From: Xanthobacteraceae bacterium
Lineage (GTDB): Bacteria > Pseudomonadota > Alphaproteobacteria > Rhizobiales > Xanthobacteraceae
Direction of reading: 5' to 3'
Length of the DNA: 5,807 nt
Assembly: GCA_030043175.1 (NCBI GenBank)
Contig: JASHYD010000948.1
Location: 1-5,807, forward strand
Position numbers and translations under genes: made by a program. The notes beneath the pieces are model-generated. The model was not told the origin of the DNA and searched no databases. It saw only the letters and a list, made by a program, of their open reading frames with translations. The stretch's first letter is position 1. The number at the start of each line of letters is the position of its first letter. Below, piece after piece: positions 1 to 5,807 of this stretch.

Positions 1-22
1 CGGGCTCCACCTGAATATTCAT
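1..22 (-). CDS. Start of an unidentified gene, cut by the window edge
   Basis: Only the first seven codons are visible (MNIQVEP). The ATG at 22-20 overlaps the stop of the upstream 37-codon ORF as ATGA, the classic arrangement for translational coupling. A Shine-Dalgarno-like GGGAG lies at 33-29, six bases before the ATG. The overlap and the ribosome binding site are what support a real start. The product cannot be identified from seven residues. The start shows no signal peptide so far, so an outer-membrane channel, which might be expected next in an RND operon, is not particularly supported. Confidence 0.45.
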
Positions 23-132
23 CGCGTGCTCCCGTCTGGTGGCAACGAAACGCCGGAATTGATCACCATGCCACGCGCGATCCCGATCGCGAGAATTGCC
101 AGTACGATCCAAACGATCAGCAGTGTCGCCAT
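19..132 (-). CDS. Small hydrophobic protein, 37 aa, probable single membrane span
   Basis: The ORF opens with MATLLIVWIVLAILAIGI, an unbroken hydrophobic stretch at about residues 3-19. An arginine follows at residue 20, then a short polar tail ending PPDGSTR. This is the profile of a one-span inner-membrane peptide. The start is fixed by an in-frame TAA four codons upstream of the ATG; a weak purine-rich AAGAG lies six bases before it. Its TGA overlaps the next ATG (22-19), and the ORF begins 66 bases after the efflux adaptor stop with no obvious terminator between them, so it is probably in the same operon. I do not recognise a family. By analogy only, small one-span proteins such as AcrZ (with AcrB), CydX and KdpF bind and tune larger membrane complexes. 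It could partner either the pump or the truncated downstream gene. It could also be a leader ORF whose main job is coupling translation of the next gene. Confidence 0.5.
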   Translation of the reverse strand: MATLLIVWIVLAILAIGIARGMVINSGVSLPPDGSTR

Positions 133-198
133 GGTGTGCTCTTAACGCGCTCTTACGTCGTTACGTTACCGGACCGCGTCAGCGTTGCTGGTCACAAC

Positions 199-1491
199 CT
201 ACTTACCGGTTGCCGGGGCGTCTGGGCGAATCATTACTTCGCCGCCGTCGACGAGGTTGACGGGCGGGTTGAGGATCACCTGATCTCCCGGCTTGACCCC
301 GGAGTCGACTTCGATCCGCGTGCCCAAATCGCGCTTCACTCCCACCTTGCGAATCTCTGCTTTGCCATTGCTGACAATCGCCACCTGCATCCCGTCGCGG
401 TTGAAGAGGATCGCATCGGCGGGCACTGAAAGGCTCGGCGCCTTTTGCGGGATGTGAAGCTCGATCGTGCAATAGATCCCAGGAGAGAGAGCGCGGTCCG
501 GATTTGGTATGTCGATTTCGGTCAGTAGCGTCCGCGTGCCGGACTGCAGCGCATCGGCGATCCGGGTGACCGTACCCGGGAACCGATGATCGGGGAATTC
601 GGGCACGCGCACGATGGCTTCAATTCCCGGCGCCACCCCGAAGGCAGCGTCCTGCGGCACGTACACCCAAACGCGGATGACGTCCTCCTGCATGACCTCG
701 AACATGAAGGTGCCACTGGTGGCATTACCCTGCACGAGACTGCCAACATCAACGTTGCGCTGGGTGATGACGCCGTGGAATGGCGCCACCACCGAAGCAT
801 AGTCCCGGTTCTGACGAAGCGTTTTGATCTGGTTCTCCTGGGCTTTGACGTTATGTTGGGCAACCGCAACTGCGGCCTCCTGCGCCTTGAGATTCTGGAC
901 GTCAACGGTTCCTTGCTGTTGGGTTGCCCAACCTTTCTTGACCAAGGGTTCGTCCCGGCCCCAAGTCACCTCGGCTAGCTTGCGATTGGCCTCTGCCTGG
1001 TCCAGCGCCGATTTGAGCTGATTGAGCGTTGCCTCGTTCTGCGAAATCTGGTCGTCGAGCTCCGGTACTGCAAGTTCCGCCAGCAGATCGCCCGCCTTGA
1101 CGCGATCGCCAATATCGACATTGCGCTTGTCGATGTAGCCGGTGGCGCGGGCATAGATGTTCGCCGCCGCGAATGCGGCCGTCGTGCCAGGCAAGGTGAC
1201 CGAGACAGTAGCGGGGCTCGCCTCGATGGTCGCGACCCGCACGCTGGGCACGAAATCGCGCTTCTGCCTGACGGTGGCCGCGACTTCTTGTTGCTGCGAA
1301 TAGTTCCCCCACGCGCCCAGCGCCAGTCCGCCAGCGAGCAACGAGAAACCGCCCAGCGCAAACAGACGCCCACCCACGCGGCGCCGATGCTTTTGGCCCT
1401 TCTTCACCTTGTTGTCGCTAGCGCGGTCGTCGGCGCGATCCCTCGTGATCGCGCGACTATGGTCACGGAGTTGGATGACAAGATCATTCAT
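199..1491 (-). CDS. RND efflux periplasmic adaptor (membrane fusion protein, HlyD/AcrA type)
   Basis: This 430-residue protein would bridge an inner-membrane RND permease to an outer-membrane channel in a tripartite efflux pump. A basic cytoplasmic N-terminus (residues 1-42, including KGQKHRRRVGGR) precedes a single membrane anchor at about 42-62. No lipobox cysteine is visible, so it is probably membrane-spanning rather than a lipoprotein. The lipoyl half-motif lies at about 106-143 (ARATGYIDKRNVDIGDRVKA), followed by an alpha-helical hairpin rich in Ala, Gln and Glu at about 144-228. The second lipoyl half is at about 230-255 (VVAPFHGVITQRNVDVGSLV), the beta-barrel at about 265-345 and the membrane-proximal domain at about 350-425 (VPADAILF, VKPGDQVILNPP). 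Length is normal for the family. I chose the ATG at 1491, not the frame's upstream ATG at 1632, because the 47 extra residues would lie wholly inside the permease gene and read like an out-of-frame translation. The 1491 start has a good ribosome binding site and overlaps the permease stop. Substrate is not predictable. Confidence 0.95.
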   Translation of the reverse strand: MNDLVIQLRDHSRAITRDRADDRASDNKVKKGQKHRRRVGGRLFALGGFSLLAGGLALGAWGNYSQQQEVAATVRQKRDFVPSVRVATIEASPATVSVTLPGTTAAFAAANIYARATGYIDKRNVDIGDRVKAGDLLAELAVPELDDQISQNEATLNQLKSALDQAEANRKLAEVTWGRDEPLVKKGWATQQQGTVDVQNLKAQEAAVAVAQHNVKAQENQIKTLRQNRDYASVVAPFHGVITQRNVDVGSLVQGNATSGTFMFEVMQEDVIRVWVYVPQDAAFGVAPGIEAIVRVPEFPDHRFPGTVTRIADALQSGTRTLLTEIDIPNPDRALSPGIYCTIELHIPQKAPSLSVPADAILFNRDGMQVAIVSNGKAEIRKVGVKRDLGTRIEVDSGVKPGDQVILNPPVNLVDGGEVMIRPDAPATGK

Positions 1492-4400
1492 CTGGGAGTT
1501 CCTCAAATACGCCTTGGGCTGCGAGGCCGTCGTTGCGCTTGCGCAGCACGGCAAAGAGATACGGGACGATGAGCAGGGTGGTGGGCGTCGCAAACAGGAG
1601 GCCGCCGATGACGGCACGTGCGAGCGCCGCATTCTGCTCCTCGCCAGCGCCGCCGATCGCCATCGGAATCATGCCGACCACCATAGCTGCGGCCGTCATC
1701 AGGACCGGGCGAATCCGCGTATGGCCAGCGTCGAGGGCGGCGCGGAAAGCGGTCCTGCCTTTAAACTGCTGCTCACGCGCGAACGTGACTAGCAGAATAG
1801 AGTTTGCCGAGGCGACGCCTACCGCCATGATGGCGCCCATCAGCGAGGGCACGTTGAGGGTCGTGCCAGTGATGAACAGCATCGTAACGATGCCGCAGAA
1901 CGTTGCCGGCAGCGCCAGGATCACCACAAATGGGTCGCCCAAATTCTGGTAGTTGACGACCATGAGCAGATAGACGAACACGGCCGCAAACAGGAGCCCA
2001 ATGCCAAGATTGCGGAAGGACTCGCGCATGCTCTGGATCTGCCCGAGAACCTGGATGGTATTGCCGGGTTTAAGTTCCTTCTGGAGATCAGCGACGACCT
2101 TGCCGATGTCGGACGAAATGCTTCCGAGATCGCGGCCTTGCGCGCTGGCATAGATGTCATAGACGGGCTGGATATTGGTCTGGTTCAGATTGGTCGGCAC
2201 GCGGTCGCGCTGCAGGGTAGCCACGTTGCTTAGGAGCCCCGGTATCGGCGGGCCATTGGCCGCGAGCGCGGTCGATACCGGCGTGTTGCGAAGTTCGTTG
2301 AGCGAGCTCAGCAGATGCTGCGGCGTTTGCACGGCGATGTAGTAGGGAATCCCAGCCGCTGGATCGGTCCAGAAATTGGGTGTCACCTGTTCGGAGGAGC
2401 TGAGGCTGATGTTGACATCATTGGCGATAGCTTGCGCATTCAAGCCGAGTTGCAACGCCCGCGACCGATCGATGTTCACCATAAAGGCTGGGGCATCGAG
2501 TTCCTGCTGAAGATGGGCGTCCGCGACGCCCGGAATGCCTGCGAGCCGCCGCCGCAGTTCGTTCGCCACACGCAGATTGGTGCCACGATCACGCCCGACA
2601 ACCCGAACGTCGATCTGTGCAGGCAATCCGAAATTGAGGATTTGCGTGATCATGTCAGCCGCTTGGAAATAGAAGGTCACCGACGGAAAGGCGGTCGGCA
2701 GTGCCTCGCGCAGCCGGCGCACATAATCAGCGGTCGGCGCGTGCCGCTCCTTGAGCGATATCAAGATCACGCCGTCGTTCACATTGATGGTCGAGCCGTC
2801 AGTGAACGCAAGATTGTAGACCCGTTGCGGCACGCCGATGTCATCAACGATGAGGTCGCGGTCGCGCTCCGGAATGACCTCCCGGATCTTATCCTCGACC
2901 GCCTGAAAGATTTGCTCTGTGGCTTCGATGCGAGTCGCCGCCGGTGCGCGAACGTGGAGCTTGATCTGGCCGCCGTCGATGGCGGGGAAGAAGTCGTGGC
3001 CGACCACGGTCAGCATCACGCCGCCCAACGAAAGCATCAGCGCGGCGACAATCGGAACAATGAGACGCCGCTTGAGCAGCATGGTCAGCACCCGCAGGTA
3101 GCCGCGTCTAAACCGTTCGAAGCCATGCTCGAACCGCTGGTGAAGCCGCCCGAACCAGTTACTCGCACCATTGGTTCCGTGGTGGTGCTCGCCCTTGAGC
3201 AGCACGCCGATGACGACCGGCGTCAGCGTCCGCGAGAGCACATACGACGCGAGCATCGCGAACACGACCGCAAACCCGAGTGGGGTAAACAGGAATTTTG
3301 CCGGTCCTTCGAGGAACACCACTGAGGTGAACACGCAGCTGATCGCCAGCGTCGAGACCATCGTTGGCACCGCTATACCGGCGGAGCCGTGCAGCGTCGC
3401 CGCGGCGAGATTCATGCCTTCCCCGCGCAGCCGGTGGGTGTTTTCGATCGTCACCGTCGAATCGTCGACGAGAATGCCCACTGCGAGCGCCATGCCGCCG
3501 AGCGTCATGGTGTTGAGCGTGTGGCCCATGAAGTACAAAATGACAATCGATGTGAGGATCGACAGTGGAATCGAGATCAAGACGATCAAGGTGGACCGCC
3601 ATGAGCCAAGAAACAACAGGATCATCAGCCCTGTGAGCCCCGCCGCGATCGCTCCCTCGCGGAGCACGCCGGCGATCGCCGCTGTGACTAGCTTCGATTG
3701 ATCGAACAGCTCGTTGATGCCTAGCCCGGGCGGTGCCGCTGCGCGAGCGGCCTCAAGGACCTTGCGGACGCCCTCGACGACCGCGACGGTCGATGCATTA
3801 CCATTCTTGAGCACGCTCAGCAGAACGGAACGCCCGCCGTCCGCGCGCACGATGTTCTGCTGCACCGCCCAGCCGTCATGCACCTGCCCGACATCCTTGA
3901 GCAACACCGTTTGTCCGCCGGTGTATTTGATCGGGATGTCATTGAGGTCGGCGATGCTCGTCGGCATCGCATTGGTGCGCACCGTATATTGCGTATCCCC
4001 GATCTTGGCGAGACCGGATGGCAAAGTGAGGTTCTGCGCATTGACCGCGTTCACCACGTCGAGCGCGGTCAGGCCTCTCGCCTGCAGCTTGAGTGGGTCG
4101 ATATCGACCATGATCTGTCGGTACTTGCCGCCGTCTGGGGTGGGAAAAGTAACCCCCGGCACCGGGGCGAGCTGCTGGCGCAGGTTGTAGTAGCCATAGT
4201 CGTAGAGCTGTTGCTCATTGAGATGATCGGACTTGAGGCTGAGTTGCAGCACCGGAACGCTCGATGCGTTGAACTGCACAACGAGCGGCGATTGGATTCC
4301 GGCCGGCATCAGCACGCGTATAAAATTCGTGGCCGAAACGATCTGGGAAATGGCGAGGTCGATGTTGACGTCCGGTTGAAAGTAGATCTTCTGAACAGAA

Positions 4401-4666
4401 ATGCCGTTCAGCGTCTGCGCTTCCATATTCTTGATGCCGGATACGCTCGTGCTGATCGCGTACTGACTGTAAGTCGTGACGCGTTGCTCCATCTCTGGCA
4501 CGCTCAGGCCGGTGTACTGCCAAATGACCGACACCACCGGAATATTGATCTCCGGAAAAATGTCCTCGGGCATGACTGTAATGGCTGAAATGCCGACAAA
4601 TACGATGAGAGCGGCCAGGACGTAAAAGGTGTATGGGAATTTCAACGCAAACCGAACGATACCCAT
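1484..4666 (-). CDS. RND-family efflux permease (AcrB/ACR_tran superfamily), inner membrane
   Basis: This 1060-residue protein is a complete RND permease, a proton-driven trimer that takes substrate from the periplasm or inner-membrane leaflet and passes it to a channel through the adaptor. It shows the duplicated RND plan. TM1 lies at about 12-31, the first porter/docking loop at about 32-336, TM2-TM6 at about 337-489 and TM7 at about 536-556. The second periplasmic loop is at about 557-884 and TM8-TM12 at about 885-1040. Family landmarks include MPEDIFPEINIPVV near the start and GILVDDSTVTIEN in TM4, with the proton-relay pair Asp401-Asp402. RIRPVLMTAAAM in TM11 keeps Arg and Thr at the AcrB Arg971/Thr978 positions. 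TM10 reads GVASANSILLV, with Ala954 where AcrB has Lys940. The cytoplasmic TM6-TM7 linker carries HHH at 494-496. It overlaps the adaptor by eight bases. The family assignment is firm; the subfamily (multidrug versus other substrates) is not settled by sequence inspection, so no symbol is given. Confidence 0.97.
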   Translation of the reverse strand: MGIVRFALKFPYTFYVLAALIVFVGISAITVMPEDIFPEINIPVVSVIWQYTGLSVPEMEQRVTTYSQYAISTSVSGIKNMEAQTLNGISVQKIYFQPDVNIDLAISQIVSATNFIRVLMPAGIQSPLVVQFNASSVPVLQLSLKSDHLNEQQLYDYGYYNLRQQLAPVPGVTFPTPDGGKYRQIMVDIDPLKLQARGLTALDVVNAVNAQNLTLPSGLAKIGDTQYTVRTNAMPTSIADLNDIPIKYTGGQTVLLKDVGQVHDGWAVQQNIVRADGGRSVLLSVLKNGNASTVAVVEGVRKVLEAARAAAPPGLGINELFDQSKLVTAAIAGVLREGAIAAGLTGLMILLFLGSWRSTLIVLISIPLSILTSIVILYFMGHTLNTMTLGGMALAVGILVDDSTVTIENTHRLRGEGMNLAAATLHGSAGIAVPTMVSTLAISCVFTSVVFLEGPAKFLFTPLGFAVVFAMLASYVLSRTLTPVVIGVLLKGEHHHGTNGASNWFGRLHQRFEHGFERFRRGYLRVLTMLLKRRLIVPIVAALMLSLGGVMLTVVGHDFFPAIDGGQIKLHVRAPAATRIEATEQIFQAVEDKIREVIPERDRDLIVDDIGVPQRVYNLAFTDGSTINVNDGVILISLKERHAPTADYVRRLREALPTAFPSVTFYFQAADMITQILNFGLPAQIDVRVVGRDRGTNLRVANELRRRLAGIPGVADAHLQQELDAPAFMVNIDRSRALQLGLNAQAIANDVNISLSSSEQVTPNFWTDPAAGIPYYIAVQTPQHLLSSLNELRNTPVSTALAANGPPIPGLLSNVATLQRDRVPTNLNQTNIQPVYDIYASAQGRDLGSISSDIGKVVADLQKELKPGNTIQVLGQIQSMRESFRNLGIGLLFAAVFVYLLMVVNYQNLGDPFVVILALPATFCGIVTMLFITGTTLNVPSLMGAIMAVGVASANSILLVTFAREQQFKGRTAFRAALDAGHTRIRPVLMTAAAMVVGMIPMAIGGAGEEQNAALARAVIGGLLFATPTTLLIVPYLFAVLRKRNDGLAAQGVFEELPDE
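1499..1504 (-). promoter_or_regulatory. Ribosome binding site of the adaptor gene
   Basis: GAGGAA on the minus strand sits seven bases before the ATG at 1491 and lies inside the last codons of the permease gene. It decides the adaptor start. With the ATGAATGA stop/start overlap at 1491-1484, it indicates that ribosomes finishing the permease can re-initiate on the adaptor. Confidence 0.7.
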
Positions 4667-4673
4667 CTTGGCA

Positions 4674-4678
4674 TCCTT
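4674..4678 (-). promoter_or_regulatory. Ribosome binding site of the permease gene
   Basis: AAGGA (within AAAAGGAT) on the minus strand lies seven bases upstream of the ATG at 4666. It supports that ATG as the true start. The protein from this point begins MGIVRFALKFPYTFYV, as expected for the short cytoplasmic lead-in to TM1 of RND permeases. Confidence 0.65.
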
Positions 4679-4965
4679 TTCGTTTATCAGAGCGAAATAA
4701 TCTCGGATCGCTTGGCATTCAGCTCCCTCAAAACGGTGATGTGGCGTCCTTAAGTGCCGCGCTTGCGAACTAAGTATTCAGCGGGATAAAACAAGTGCTT
4801 CTTGGATTGCTAGTTTCGGTGTCGCGCCGCTGCTCTTAGAAGACCTGTACCGTTGCTTAGCTGGGAGGTAGCACTGAATTCCTCCGCGAAGGCGCAGACG
4901 CAAATGGAAGTCTCGTTGGCGCCCAACACTCATAGTGAATCGCGGCAATTCACGATGCACATGTC

Positions 4966-4991
4966 AGGCCTGCATAAATTAAAGGCCTGCA
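4966..4991. repeat. Short direct repeat, two copies of AGGCCTGCA
   Basis: AGGCCTGCA occurs at 4966-4974 and again at 4983-4991, a 17-base period, separated by the AT-rich TAAATTA-like spacer. Each copy contains the palindrome AGGCCT. It could be a chance repeat, a target-site duplication left by a lost insertion, or a protein-binding site. It is too far from the permease start (about 300 bases) to be assigned as an operator. Confidence 0.3.
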
Positions 4992-5097
4992 CGGGCGAGC
5001 TGCGTAATCAGAGCGACAGGCGTGATCATATATGCCGGCGACATTGAGCATCGGCAGTGGCCTGGCAAAACTGAATAAATCCCATGGTACGGGCCAT

Positions 5098-5579
5098 TCA
5101 ACGGGACCAGTCGGTCGTCTGATGGTCGAGCCACACTTCGATGCGCGAGGCAGCATCTCACAGAATGCTCGATAGAGGCTTTCAGCGGGGTTGAATCACG
5201 TTCTGCAGCGCGTGGAAGGGATGCGGCGTCGGCAGTGCTTCCTGGTCGAACACGTCAAGGGTCGCACCAGCTATCGAATGCGATTGGAGGACCCCTGAGC
5301 AGTCGGCTTCATGAGTGCAAGCTGTGTGGCCCCGACGAGGCCCCTGGTGCCCCGGTCCAGGATGATGTGCATCGTCAGAACGTCGGCTCGTCTGGATAAT
5401 TCTTACTTTTCGACGAATCTCTCGCCTGCGGCCACGGCGACCTCTCGAGTCATATCTTGGCTCCGCGCGCCGCCTCTGCGGCGCCCCTTTGCGACCAAGG
5501 TGTTTCGACTGCTCAATGACCTCACGGGTCACGGACGCGGTCCCTTACGCGCCCCGCTCGGCATTGCGGCCTTCTCTCG
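5098..5579 (-). pseudogene. Decayed D-isomer-specific 2-hydroxyacid dehydrogenase
   Basis: Segments in the right order match NAD-dependent D-2-hydroxyacid dehydrogenases (the phosphoglycerate dehydrogenase-like superfamily). In one frame, SQDMTREVAVAAGERFVEK (from about 5459) is followed by a TAA stop at 5405-5403. The same frame continues with ADVLTMHIILDRGTRGLVG and ATQLALMKPTA (to about 5298). After a frameshift, IAGATLDVFDQEALPTPHP (from about 5274) and FHALQNVI follow. In a third frame SRIEVWLDHQ, ending at a TGA at 5100-5098, resembles the C-terminal tail. Between KPTA and IAGA only about 20 bases remain where the family needs about 70. The segment with the catalytic Arg (typically NTSRGPIVDE) is therefore gone, and the conserved ATPH histidine after NVI is also lost. 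Upstream, REKAAMPSGA (from 5579) fits the linker before the Rossmann fold, with an in-frame TGA; the GxGxxG dinucleotide motif is missing. The gene cannot make an active enzyme. The family call rests on recalled motifs, and the 5' boundary is approximate. Confidence 0.65.
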
Positions 5580-5723
5580 GCATCCATTCGACCTGTTCCA
5601 CGGCTTCCAGCCGGCGGCTCAAAACTGCCCGTTTAGCCCGGTTGAAGCGACCGACGGCATCCCTGATCACGATCGGGCGTATGATGATTGTGGCAACGCG
5701 CTAGCGAAAAGGACCCGGTTCGA
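5580..5723. other. Unassigned stretch right of the pseudogene
   Basis: On the minus strand a frame is open from 5700 to a TAA at 5547-5545 (51 codons; includes RDAVGRFNRAKRAVLSRRLE), but it has no early ATG and no ribosome binding site before its only GTG (5670). I do not recognise it. It may be part of the same decayed region or chance. Nothing else is seen here. Confidence 0.3.
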
Positions 5724-5755
5724 TTGAGAACCGCCGGAGACGAAGCGGTTCTCAA
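5724..5755. repeat. Perfect 11-base inverted repeat
   Basis: TTGAGAACCGC (5724-5734) and its exact complement GCGGTTCTCAA (5745-5755) flank a ten-base spacer and could form a strong hairpin. Neither side has the immediate run of T residues expected of an intrinsic terminator; on the plus strand it is followed by ACTGCTGTCTTT. It may be a weak terminator, a regulator-binding palindrome, or the end of a small repeat element. Confidence 0.5.
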
Positions 5756-5778
5756 ACTGCTGTCTTTCGCTGCAACGG

Positions 5779-5795
5779 CGGGTTGCGAGAACCCG
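5779..5795. repeat. Second short hairpin, 6-base arms
   Basis: CGGGTT (5779-5784) and AACCCG (5790-5795) flank a five-base loop (GCGAG). On the plus strand the hairpin is followed by TCCGGGGGTTTT at the window edge, so a plus-strand terminator for a gene to the left is conceivable but no such gene is visible. It shares GAGAACC with the larger inverted repeat 24 bases away, suggesting the two belong to one structured element. Confidence 0.35.
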
Positions 5796-5807
5796 TCCGG
5801 GGGTTTT

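Larger units (their letters stand above)
4667..5097. other. Gene-poor stretch upstream of the efflux operon
   Basis: No convincing gene is seen on either strand; all open frames here are 68 codons or shorter and none resembles a protein I know. The efflux operon promoter should lie here, or further right if transcription starts upstream, but I see no sigma-70 pair with acceptable spacing and no sigma-54 (-24/-12) element. No divergent regulator gene (TetR, MarR or LysR) is present, although these often sit beside RND operons. A 17-codon minus-strand frame (4740-4687) just before the ribosome binding site reads like protein, and a short direct repeat lies at 4966-4991. The stretch looks like eroded sequence similar to the pseudogene beside it. 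Confidence 0.5.

Noticed and set aside
133..198. Terminator between the adaptor and the small ORF
   Set aside because: No stem followed by T residues is present in these 66 bases, only a short GTAACGTAACG repeat on the minus strand, so read-through is assumed.
1492..1632. 47-residue N-terminal extension of the adaptor from the ATG at 1632
   Set aside because: It lies entirely within the permease gene in another frame, is Ser/Arg/Pro/Cys-rich like an out-of-frame translation, and has no support as an adaptor N-terminus. The ATG at 1491 has a good ribosome binding site and a coupling overlap.
2315..3325. 336-codon open frame on the plus strand
   Set aside because: It is antisense to the permease gene and arises from the codon bias of GC-rich DNA. 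Its translation is rich in His, Arg and Asp with no recognisable domain.
3878..4588. 236-codon open frame on the plus strand
   Set aside because: It is antisense to the permease and has the same shadow composition; the permease frame here contains clear family motifs.
4667..4920. Sigma-70 or sigma-54 promoter, nod box or regulator palindrome upstream of the permease
   Set aside because: I scanned the minus strand for TTGACA/TATAAT pairs, GG/GC -24/-12 elements and long palindromes. Only weak partial matches with poor spacing were found, so none is reported.
4981..5044. 21-codon minus-strand ORF beginning MSPAYMITPV
   Set aside because: Protein-like at first sight, but very short, without a ribosome binding site or recognisable family, and located in eroded sequence.
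5182..5532. 116-codon ORF as an intact hypothetical gene
   Set aside because: Only its last 31 or so residues match the dehydrogenase. The first part is out of frame with the homologous sequence, so the ORF is a product of decay, not a gene.
5724..5755. Intrinsic terminator or tRNA T-arm at the inverted repeat
   Set aside because: There is no T-run directly after either arm. GGTTCTCAATCGAACC only superficially recalls a T-arm, and no acceptor or anticodon arm can be built around it.

Overview
The window looks like part of a chromosome or accessory island of a GC-rich Gram-negative proteobacterium, most likely an alphaproteobacterium of the Rhizobiales type. This is inferred from base composition, codon use and the character of the proteins; no rRNA or other phylogenetic marker is present. 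All supportable genes lie on the minus strand, so the window reads functionally from right to left.

Right part (about 5807 to 4667): no intact gene is visible. It holds short inverted repeats near the right edge (5724-5755 and 5779-5795). Next comes a clearly decayed D-isomer-specific 2-hydroxyacid dehydrogenase (about 5579-5098), with in-frame stops, a frameshift, an internal deletion and a broken 3' end. About 430 bases without a recognisable gene then lead up to the efflux operon.

Centre and left (4666 to 199): two intact genes encode the inner-membrane permease (1060 aa) and the periplasmic adaptor (430 aa) of a tripartite RND efflux pump. The permease comes first. The adaptor start codon overlaps the permease stop (ATGAATGA), so the two are almost certainly co-transcribed and translationally coupled. 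Together they would form a proton-driven pump exporting an unknown substrate. No outer-membrane channel gene lies inside the window.

Left edge (132 to 1): 66 bases after the adaptor there is a 37-codon ORF for a probable single-span membrane peptide. Its stop overlaps the start of another gene (ATGA) that runs off the window after seven codons. This compact arrangement suggests that the operon continues leftwards. The small ORF is the least explained element here and the best candidate for something undescribed. The rest is a well-known transporter type and an eroded flank.
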